DNA of 64,000 bases from Gloeocapsopsis dulcis. Lineage in GTDB: Bacteria > Cyanobacteriota > Cyanobacteriia > Cyanobacteriales > Chroococcidiopsidaceae. The notes below the pieces were generated by a model. That model was not told the DNA's origin, searched no databases, and saw only the letters and a list, made by a program, of their open reading frames with translations. Position 1 is the first letter of the stretch; every line of letters starts with the position of its first letter. A program made the position numbers and the translations under genes. The stretch is taken from assembly GCF_032163395.1 (NCBI RefSeq), contig NZ_CP119968.1:3870001-3934000 (forward strand). The letters are read 5' to 3'. This document shows positions 1 through 7,900 of the stretch, piece after piece.

Positions 1-504
1 AGACAAAAGTTGAATCTTTCTACATGCCTCATAAAGAATTGCAAAAGTCTCAGAATTCAGCTGAAAACCATCATCAAAAAATAAAGTGGTATTCTGACCA
101 TGTAATGCTCGACCAAGTGATTTAAAGAGAGAATCAGGAAAACGAGGTGGTTGTATAGCGTTCATCTGAATTAGTCCATACTCCTCTGGATAGTTTGAAT
201 CGATTTCAACATTGTCAAAAATACGATTCTTTATACCTAGAGACTTATAAAGATTATCAAGTTCTTCACGAACCTGCTTTTCTCTTTGATAAACGTAATT
301 CAAGAGAAGTTCATCATATTTAACAATATGATAAGCATCAAAAAAGTTAAAGCACTAAGTTTCAGTAAGCAATTTATAGAGTAAAGTTGTCCCTGGTCTG
401 GGGGTTCCAAGAAGGAAAACAGGCGAAACGCTGACGTGGTCAAGTAGATGAAGAAGTGAATTTTCTCTATTAATTTCTGCACTAATTGAGCTGGGTAAAG
501 ACAT
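1..504 (-). pseudogene. Sulfotransferase-family gene, interrupted and cut by the window edge
   Basis: The minus-strand reading frame starts at ATG 504-502 and stays open to base 1 apart from one TAG at 357-355 (codon 50). Just before the stop lies PVFLLGTPRPGTTLLYKLL (residues 28-46), the 5'-phosphosulfate-binding loop of PAPS-dependent sulfotransferases, which usually reads PRSGTT. After the stop the frame continues with plausible protein (FNFFDAYHIVKYDELLLNYV), so a single CAG-to-TAG change is the simplest explanation. Family members move a sulfate group from PAPS to a hydroxyl of a sugar, lipid or metabolite. The C-terminal part lies outside the window. A sequencing error at codon 50 would restore the gene. 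An overlapping 60-residue ORF at 300-482 is a shadow. Confidence 0.7.
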
Positions 505-722
505 TTTAGAAATTACTCCAAATTATGAAGTTTTTATCACTATCTAAGTGTAGAAACCTGCAATTATAAATACTCACAATTGCAAACAAAACCTGAACAA
601 ACCAAAATTAATTGCAACGTGTCTGCCGCGGGAGCGATCGCCTGACCATTCACTCACTACTCATTCATTAAAAGCTGTAATCTGCATTTAGTATGGAGTT
701 CCACTTTTCTTCGTGCCATTCA

Positions 723-767
723 CTTTAGAATCATGATTAAGACCTAAAAGTTGCTGATAGTAATGAT
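723..767 (-). repeat. 45 bp fragment of the GT4 gene 3' end (third copy)
   Basis: This stretch matches 3631-3675, the 3' end of the second GT4 copy, with one mismatch. It carries the tail that distinguishes copy 2 (gene at 3605-4858) from copy 1 (gene at 2117-3340). Sequence on both sides differs, so this is the remnant of a third copy or a recombination scar. It forms the C-terminal end of the HNH-fragment reading frame. Confidence 0.8.
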
Positions 768-1060
768 TTAGCATCGTGGCAATGTCTGTGAAGTAGTTGA
801 AGGTTGTCGTAATTGTCTTTACCACCTTTTGAGGGGGGGAGTTTGTGGTCGATTTCCATCAAATCTTCATCTACGCTTCCCAATTTGGTTGGATCGACTC
901 TAACGATCAATAATCCGGACAAAACACCAACATCTGATGCCCCTAGTGGCTCAACCTTTACAGACGTTGGAGGGCACTCACCGTCACACCATCCACAACA
1001 GGCAGAAAACCAGAGGTTAGAATGAGGTGCTAACGTGCCAAGTAGGCTAACTGAATGCAC
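737..1060 (-). pseudogene. HNH endonuclease domain fragment, possibly from a group II intron protein
   Basis: The 107-codon frame contains, from about residue 64, LMEIDHKLPPSKGGKDNY followed by NLQLLHRHCHDAK. This is the HNH nuclease motif found at the C terminus of group II intron reverse transcriptases and in free-standing HNH proteins: the first His follows the acidic residue in EIDH, and the last is in HRHCHD. The first 60 residues look unlike any family I know, overlap the end of the neighbouring gene, and contain an isolated C-x2-C pair (CGWC). The C-terminal residues come from the GT4 3' fragment. I read it as a decayed mobile-element piece. No reverse transcriptase domain is visible nearby. 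Confidence 0.55.
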
Positions 1061-1908
1061 GCTTGTAGGCTGTCCCAGTAGCTATCGATCAAGGAACGGG
1101 ATGAATCTGCTTGAGCCGCTTCTATCTGTTCCTTTGAAATGTCATAGCCTTCCTGCATTGCCTGAATCACCTGAGCAATTTGGTTGCCCACTGCCCCTTG
1201 TTGACGTAGCCAGTTGAGCTGATCGTCCGTTCCAAACTGGAGCAGCATTGAGCGAATCCTTTGATAGCTTTGACTGAGTCGCTGACTGTCTTTCCATTTA
1301 ACGGGATGATTCCAGTGAGCAGCCACCGATGCTTGCTTTGTCAATACAGCCAACTGATGCCCAACACGCACAATTTCTACCGTAAAGCTGTTGGGGTAAA
1401 CCGCTAACCAATTCCGCACAATCGCCTTTTCACTGGCTCGTCGATAATCATCCAAGATCACCACACCGCCGATCTCCAACTGATCATAAACTTGGTACAG
1501 GCAAGCTTCTCGTCCTCGTAGCGTGTAAAAAGCGGGACCGTCAATGATCGCACAATTGATCGTTAATCCATGCAAATCAGCAGTGGGAGTATAGGAGAGA
1601 ATGTTTCCACCATAGGTTTGGAAGGTCAACGGCTGGTGCAGTAGGGTAAGATTGGAGTGGGTCAGCAATGTCTTCGCCAGTGCCTGAGTTTGGCTGAAAC
1701 AGTAGGGATCGCTTTCGCTCGAGAAAACCTGGGCATCCGTGAAGCTGTTGGCTAGCCGAATTGAGCTTTTGCCACTGCCAAATTCCACCAGCGTTTTCAG
1801 ATTTGGTACCTTCTGACGCACGATCGCGATCATACGGGTAAAGGCAGCTTCCCCCATACTCCAGGGGGTATCCAGGTTCAGGTGTTCTCGCTCAATGGTG
1901 TTGACCAT
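1030..1908 (-). CDS. Methyltransferase-fold protein of unknown substrate
   Basis: About 292 residues from the chosen ATG at 1908, which follows an AGGATAAGG-like ribosome site; the frame also runs upstream to 2061 but that part looks non-coding. LVEFGSGKSSIRLA near the N terminus matches motif I of class I SAM-dependent methyltransferases, with an acidic residue (SSESDP) about 20 residues later. CAIIDGPAF and GGVVILDDYRR resemble the later strands of the fold seen in proteins annotated as class I methyltransferases near glycan genes. The C-terminal 90 residues are helical and unassigned. It lies downstream of the GT4 copies on the same strand, so it may act on the same glycan or lipid. Substrate is unknown. 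Confidence 0.6.
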   Translation of the reverse strand: MVNTIEREHLNLDTPWSMGEAAFTRMIAIVRQKVPNLKTLVEFGSGKSSIRLANSFTDAQVFSSESDPYCFSQTQALAKTLLTHSNLTLLHQPLTFQTYGGNILSYTPTADLHGLTINCAIIDGPAFYTLRGREACLYQVYDQLEIGGVVILDDYRRASEKAIVRNWLAVYPNSFTVEIVRVGHQLAVLTKQASVAAHWNHPVKWKDSQRLSQSYQRIRSMLLQFGTDDQLNWLRQQGAVGNQIAQVIQAMQEGYDISKEQIEAAQADSSRSLIDSYWDSLQACIQLAYLAR

Positions 1909-2116
1909 ACCCTTATCCTGCCTCAGGATATATTGAATTATCCACAATACTATTTTAAATTTAAACACAGGTTCAACCGTACGTAAGCCACCCGACACCA
2001 TCAAAGTGGACTCTGCCATGCCGGGGACTGACACTGTAAATATCCCGAGAGTATTCTTCAACTGTTGGTCTGACTTACTCTGCTATGCTGCCTAATGGCT
2101 AAAGTCGAGCTAAGAA

Positions 2117-3340
2117 TTATTGTTTATATTTAGATAGTTGCTGATAGTAATGATGAAGATTTTGACAACCTTGCTCAAAAGAGAACTGCTTCACATCTTG
2201 CAAAGCACGGTGAATAATCTCTAGATTATTAGTTGATAGTGCTTGGGAAATACCATGGGCTAATCCTTCAACATCATCAGGTGGAACAAGATAACCATTG
2301 AGTCCATCAAATAAGTATTCAGAGACAGCACCACTATTGACAGTGACAACTGGAATTCCAGAAGCCATAGCCTCTACGATAGTCCGCCCGAAAGTTTCGT
2401 AAGGAGAAGGGCTGCAAAAGAGATCGCAAGAAGCCAGCAAATTAGCCTTAGCTTCTCCTAGAAGAAAACCAGTGAAATGGATATCAGGCACTGGTGCAGC
2501 AAGACGTTTTAATTGGTTAACAACATTGAGTGGACCATCTCCAGCAATGATTAGAGAACAATTGGGTTGCTGGGACTTTAATTTAGCAAATGCTTCAATG
2601 AGCAAGTCAACGCGTTTTTCAAAGCCAAGACGACCTAAGAACAGTAAAACTTTGTGCTCCTGTTCGTGTTCGCTGAGCCAAGGTTTTAACCATTGGCGGT
2701 GGCGACGATTGGGACTACACATAGAAAGATCAACTACATAATACGGCATTGTATGGACATGAGAAATTCCCATATCTTGACAACTTTTGCTAGCGGCTTG
2801 ACTAAAGCATATTGTTGAGTCAAAGGGATGATACAAGTGCTTTGTTAAGTTGGAAGTACGAATAAAACCTCGCAACCACTGCCAGCCTGGATAAGTAGCC
2901 GAAAAATTGTAAATATCCGTATGGTATTCGGCTAGGTAAGGAATCCGATGCTGTTTGGCGTAGTGCCGACCAGGTAGTTGCCAAGTGCTTAACAAGAAAA
3001 AGCGTTCTACGTCCGTCATAGTAATCAGGTCAGGCTGATAATAAGCCAGCTTTTCGTTGATTTGACGCGCAACCGGAAACCTGGGTACATGAGTTAGGTG
3101 ATAAGGAGGCCAAGGTTTTGAGGGATAACGTTCAATAATCAATTTCTCGTCTAAATCCGATAGTGCCAGTGAGGAATTTGGCTTTTCATGTTGCCAATCG
3201 GGAGCAAAGACAACCACACGATACATCCCTTGCTTTGCCAACCATTGGACACGCTCCCAGTTTGTGTAAGAAGCACCACTGACTTCTGGCGGAAAGGCTG
3301 TGACAAGAAAAACGAGGGTATAGATTTTATCAGAACTCAT
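2117..3340 (-). CDS. GT4-family glycosyltransferase, duplicate copy 1
   Basis: A 407-residue GT-B glycosyltransferase. The N-terminal domain begins LVFLVTAFPPEVSG, and the C-terminal nucleotide-sugar domain shows LLFLGRLGFEKRVDLLIEAF, a GDGPL turn, and the E-x7-E region SPYETFGRTIVEAMASGIPVV. GT4 enzymes of this type transfer a hexose from a nucleotide sugar to lipid or glycan acceptors at the cytoplasmic face. It is nearly identical to the gene at 3605-4858. It differs in a few N-terminal residues, in its last residues, and at MPYYVVDLSM where the other copy has MPYGIDLSM. The change removes the conserved glycine of the PYGID segment and adds one codon, so this copy may be impaired. Acceptor unknown. 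Confidence 0.85.
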   Translation of the reverse strand: MSSDKIYTLVFLVTAFPPEVSGASYTNWERVQWLAKQGMYRVVVFAPDWQHEKPNSSLALSDLDEKLIIERYPSKPWPPYHLTHVPRFPVARQINEKLAYYQPDLITMTDVERFFLLSTWQLPGRHYAKQHRIPYLAEYHTDIYNFSATYPGWQWLRGFIRTSNLTKHLYHPFDSTICFSQAASKSCQDMGISHVHTMPYYVVDLSMCSPNRRHRQWLKPWLSEHEQEHKVLLFLGRLGFEKRVDLLIEAFAKLKSQQPNCSLIIAGDGPLNVVNQLKRLAAPVPDIHFTGFLLGEAKANLLASCDLFCSPSPYETFGRTIVEAMASGIPVVTVNSGAVSEYLFDGLNGYLVPPDDVEGLAHGISQALSTNNLEIIHRALQDVKQFSFEQGCQNLHHYYQQLSKYKQ

Positions 3341-3436
3341 TAATTTCAGCCTTGATAACTATTTAAGTAATTAAGGTAAACAAGAGTTGGCGCTTGACAG
3401 GTTGCTCCGTCTTTCAGTGCGGGGCATTCAGAAAAC
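2135..3436. repeat. Tandem segmental duplication, copy 1 (about 1.3 kb)
   Basis: Bases 2135-3436 repeat at 3656-4954 with only scattered differences, including a 3-base net insertion in copy 1. The unit covers most of the GT4 gene, its upstream region, and the last about 23 bases of the PKS reading frame. Copy 1 therefore carries a small PKS 3' tail at 3414-3436. Confidence 0.9.
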
Positions 3437-3584
3437 TACAACTCAAACCATTCCTTTGGCTGCGATTCAAGCTTTCTTGGCACAAGCTTTGTCGTTTAAC
3501 CAACTATCAACAGAAATCTATCAAGGACAAGCACGGTTGTTAGGCTACGAGTAGCGAAAGCGTACCTCTGTAAATTGGGAACTG
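3437..3584 (+). pseudogene. Remnant of a cyclic-nucleotide-domain ABC transporter gene
   Basis: Translated in frame from 3439, this reads TQTIPLAAIQAFLAQALSF, then NQLSTE, then YQGQARLLGYE and a TAG. It matches the N terminus of the intact transporter at 29311 (TQSIPLTPIQDFLAQTFPF, DQLSTEA, YQGQARLLGYD). About 30 residues are missing between the two blocks and the start codon is gone. Similarity begins exactly where the duplicated block ends at 3436. A second, related export gene probably once stood beside the PKS and was destroyed by the rearrangement that duplicated the GT4. Confidence 0.8.
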
Positions 3585-3604
3585 AAAAAAACAGGCGGAG
3601 TCAG

Positions 3605-4858
3605 TCAAATCTTACTTAGATTTATCAAATCTTTAGAATCATGATTAAGACCTAATAGTTGCTGATAGTAATGATGAAGATTTTGACAACCTTGCTCAAA
3701 AGAGAACTGCTTCACATCTTGCAAAGCACGGTGAATAATCTCTAGATTATTAGTTGATAGTGCTTGGGAAATACCATGGGCTAATCCTTCAACATCATCA
3801 GGTGGAACAAGATAACCATTGAGTCCATCAAATAAGTATTCAGAGACAGCACCACTATTGACAGTGACAACTGGAATTCCAGAAGCCATAGCCTCTACGA
3901 TAGTCCGCCCGAAAGTTTCGTAAGGAGAAGGGCTGCAAAAGAGATCGCAAGAAGCCAGCAAATTAGCCTTAGCTTCTCCTAGAAGAAAACCAGTGAAATG
4001 GATATCAGGCACTGGTGCAGCAAGACGTTTTAATTGGTTAACAACATTGAGTGGACCATCTCCAGCAATGATTAGAGAACAATTGGGTTGCTGGGACTTT
4101 AATTTAGCAAATGCTTCAATGAGCAAGTCAACGCGTTTTTCAAAGCCAAGACGACCTAAGAACAGTAAAACTTTGTGCTCCTGTTCGTGTTCGCTGAGCC
4201 AAGGTTTTAACCATTGGCGGTGGCGACGATTGGGACTACACATAGAAAGATCAATACCATACGGCATTGTATGGACATGAGAAATTCCCATATCTTGACA
4301 ACTTTTGCTAGCGGCTTGACTAAAGCATATTGTTGAGTCAAAGGGATGATACAAGTGCTTTGTTAAGTTGGAAGTACGAACAAAACCTCGCAACCACTGC
4401 CAGCCTGGATAAGTAGCCGAAAAATTGTAAATATCCGTATGGTATTCGGCTAGGTAAGGAATCCGATGCTGTTTGGCGTAGTGCCGACCAGGTAGTTGCC
4501 AAGTGCTTAATAAGAAAAAGCGTTCTACGTCCGTCATAGTAATCAGGTCAGGCTGATAATAAGCCAGCTTTTCGTTGATTTGACGCGCAACCGGAAACCT
4601 GGGTACATGAGTTAGGTGATAAGGAGGCCAAGGTTTTGAGGGATAACGTTCAATAATCAATTTCTCGTCTAAATCCGATAGTGCCAGTGAGGAATTTGGC
4701 TTTTCATGTTGCCAATCGGGAGCAAAGACAACCACACGATACATCCCTTGCTTTGCCAACCATTGGACACGCTCCCAGTTTGAGTGAGAAGTACCACTGA
4801 CTTCTGGCGGAAAGGCTGTGACAAGAAAAACGAGGGTATAGATTTTATCAGAACTCAT
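3605..4858 (-). CDS. GT4-family glycosyltransferase, duplicate copy 2
   Basis: A 417-residue GT-B glycosyltransferase, near-identical to the gene at 2117-3340 but with the conserved PYGID segment intact and a different tail (GLNHDSKDLINLSKI). Motifs are FLVTAFPPEVSG at the N terminus, LLFLGRLGFEKRVDLLIEAF for the donor-binding domain, and ETFGRTIVEAMASGIPVV for the sugar-nucleotide pocket. It lies 73 bases downstream of the PKS stop on the same strand, so it could be co-transcribed and glycosylate the PKS product. That link is inference from position. This looks like the more functional of the two copies. Confidence 0.87.
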   Translation of the reverse strand: MSSDKIYTLVFLVTAFPPEVSGTSHSNWERVQWLAKQGMYRVVVFAPDWQHEKPNSSLALSDLDEKLIIERYPSKPWPPYHLTHVPRFPVARQINEKLAYYQPDLITMTDVERFFLLSTWQLPGRHYAKQHRIPYLAEYHTDIYNFSATYPGWQWLRGFVRTSNLTKHLYHPFDSTICFSQAASKSCQDMGISHVHTMPYGIDLSMCSPNRRHRQWLKPWLSEHEQEHKVLLFLGRLGFEKRVDLLIEAFAKLKSQQPNCSLIIAGDGPLNVVNQLKRLAAPVPDIHFTGFLLGEAKANLLASCDLFCSPSPYETFGRTIVEAMASGIPVVTVNSGAVSEYLFDGLNGYLVPPDDVEGLAHGISQALSTNNLEIIHRALQDVKQFSFEQGCQNLHHYYQQLLGLNHDSKDLINLSKI

Positions 4859-4954
4859 TAATTTCAGCCTTGATAACTATTTAAGTAATTAAGGTAAACA
4901 AGAGTTGGCGCTTGACAGGTTGCTCCGTCTTTCAGTGCGGGGCATTCAGAAAAC
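3656..4954. repeat. Tandem segmental duplication, copy 2
   Basis: Counterpart of 2135-3436. Its right boundary at 4954 lies inside the PKS C-terminal coding region, within the codons for FLNAPH. Its left boundary at 3656 lies in the GT4 3' end. The PKS tail being continuous here suggests this is the parental arrangement. Confidence 0.9.
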
Positions 4955-7900
4955 CACTACGAATAAAGTATAAGAAATAAGTTTCAAGTAATTTAGAATC
5001 TAGAGGAGGACAGACAATGGAAGTACCTGTGAGTGCGGTAAGTGTCCCTTGGCAGCCAATCTGGGGTCTTCTATCTTGCTGATTCAGCTCGATATACGTC
5101 AGTTGATCTTTTGACCATTTTTGAGAGAAGAAAGGTAAAAGAGGATAAAGAGGGTTTTTCTTATCATTACTTAGCTTTGCTTGCCAAGCTTCATAAAAAA
5201 CTGGGTCAATTGGATAGCCCCAAGCGCAGATAGTATCAACGAGTTGGCTCCAATGCAAAGGATGGGGGTTTTGGAGGTGAAAAGCTTTTCCCAGTGACTC
5301 TTTTTGCCTTGATAAGTGGACTATTGCTCGGCTATTGTAGTCAACAGGAGAGAGATCTAACATAAGGTCTAGATCCGTCATAATACTTCCCATCTGGATG
5401 CAGCCTTTAATCATTCGGCAGAGAAAACCATTTGTGTTCCAAACACCAGTTTGGCTATGACCAGACACTAATGGTAGCCTGTATACACAAACCGGAAGCC
5501 CTCGGTCGCGCGCACTCAGAACTAATCTCTCAGATACCCATTTACTCTGAGAGTAGCCTAGATAGATTCCCTCGCTCTGATCAATCGGATCTAATTCTGT
5601 TAGCAGCCTTCCGTGATAAGCAGATGATTCAAAAACAGCAACACTAGATATATGATGGACTGGCTTAACTTTGACTAAAGTTGCCAATCTTAGGATTTCT
5701 TGAGTTCCTAAAACATTGATAGACTTAAATTTGGAGTAGGGATAAACATAATTGAGCAAAGCTCCATTGTGATAAATAGTATCAACTTCGCTGGCTATTT
5801 TTTGAAACTGTTCATTAGTAAGACCCAATTGGGGTTGAGACAAATCACCTAAGATTGGAATAATTCTGGAGCTGAAATGCTCGTTCCAGAGACCATACGA
5901 TTCCAGGTTCTGTTGCAGCCTGATCTTTGCTGACTGAATATCGGGTGAGCGAACCAAACAATATATCTCAGCTTGAGTCTGCTCAAGGAGTTCTTGAAGT
6001 AAAAAGGCTCCTAAAAAACCAGTTGCACCAGTCAAGAGAATAGCAGATGGTTCGGTAACTAACTCATTGTGTATGGTGTTAGGGTAGATCGCTGAGTCTA
6101 GGACAGCTTCAGCATCTAGATCCAGAACATTAACTGCAACATCTGTCTGAGAACTTCCTGGAATTAGTTGGTTAATCAATTGGGTTGCGATGTTGGCAAT
6201 ACTACTATCTTCTATCAATGCTTTAACAGGCAAATCTACGTGCAGTTCAGCCCGAATCAAGCCGATCAGCTCGACAGCCATTAATGAGTCGAGTCCCAAG
6301 TCATGGAGAGACTGCTGTATGTCTAGCTGAGAGGTAGGAAGCCCTAGCACCTGAACAACTTTACTTTGAAGGTAAGCAATTATAAGCTCTTGGCGATTAC
6401 TGGCAGGAGCGTTCTGCAATTTTTGTAAAAGTTCGTGTTGTGCCGGCACTCGTTTGGCTACTTCCTGTGGTTCCGTCTTGCCAACTAATTCCGAGATCAA
6501 TGGCAGTTGTTTACCTGAACTTAACTGCTGCTCAAACACCGACCATTTGAAAGGCAAAACACCAATTTGCACTAAGTTCTGTCCTAGTACTTGCTCTAGC
6601 ACCTGCAATCCTTGCTCTGGAGCAAGAGTACTGATTCCCTGGCTAGCCAAGCGAGCCTGCTGACTACTACTCAGACCAGCCGCCATTCCGGTACTGTTCC
6701 AAGGTCCCCAGTTGATGCTTAATCCTGGTAGTCCTCGTGAAAGCCGATAATGAGCTAGGATATCCAGAAAAGCATTGGCTGCTGCATAATTTCCTTGACC
6801 AGGTGAGCCTAGTAACGAGGAGGCTGAGGAAAATAAAATAAAGAAATCTAGCGGCAGCTTCTGGGTCAATATATGTAGATTCCAAGCCCCTTTAACTTTT
6901 GGGTTCATCACTCGCGTGAAGCGCTCCCAGTCTTGTTTGATCAGAACTCCATCATCAAGGACACCAGCAGCGTGAACAATGCCTTGTAGAGGTGGCATTG
7001 ATGCTTGAATTACCTCAAGCATTCTGGCGACATCTCTCTCATCAGAGACATCTGCTTGAACAACTAAAATCTTGGCTCCTGCCTGTTCCAGTTGAGCTAA
7101 AGTTCCCTTGACCTGACTTGAAACCTGACTACGCCCAGCTAACACTAATTGTCGAACTCCCCGTTCTACCATCCACTGAGCAACTTTCAGCCCTAAGGCT
7201 CCTAGACCACCAGTAATTAAGTAGGTGCTGTTCGACCGCAGCGCAACTTCTTGGGATGGTAATTGCTTCCGCACCAGGCGAGCAACATAACGCTGTTCAC
7301 CCCGAAAGGCTAAATGGTCTTCCCCTTGTGAATCTTCAATTTCTGCTAGTAGCTTTGTTGCTTCTGCCGTAATCGAGTCTGGGACTAAACTGCCTATTTC
7401 TCCAAACGGTGCCAAGTCGAGTAGACCACCAAAAAATTCTGGGTGTTCCAGCGCCATCACTTTACCCAATCCCCATAAAGGAGCCTGTGCTACCGCTGGC
7501 AGCGAAGACTCAACTGGCATTGCACCTCGAGTCACCAACCATAAGCGGGGTGAGACTGACTGATTTTGCTTGACGAGAACTTGGAGTAAATGCAGGACGC
7601 TGCCAACACCTAAAGTCTGAGCTTGTTCTAGAGCAGGAATGGTCAACCCGTCTGTTACTCCTGCTTCTAAACTCCATAGGTGAACAACTCCCTGTAAAGG
7701 TAAGTCAAGAGTAGATGAAGCCTCTTGGCACAGGCGTGTAAAATCTGCTGGGTTGGAAGGGTTGATAATCCATGTTCCGGTTTCTTTAATCTGATATCCA
7801 CTTCCTGGATAGACCAGAATACATCTGTGACCACGTGCATGCAAGAGTTCGGCTAGGGTTTGTCCTATACCCCTCATATCAGCCAAGATTATCCAACTAC

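Noticed and set aside
1960-2061. Possible group II intron domain V (TTACGTACGGTTG on the minus strand)
   Set aside because: The 3' half looks like a domain V end, but the matching 5' half with the AGC triad and tetraloop is not present in order, and it lies on the wrong side of the HNH fragment for one intron.
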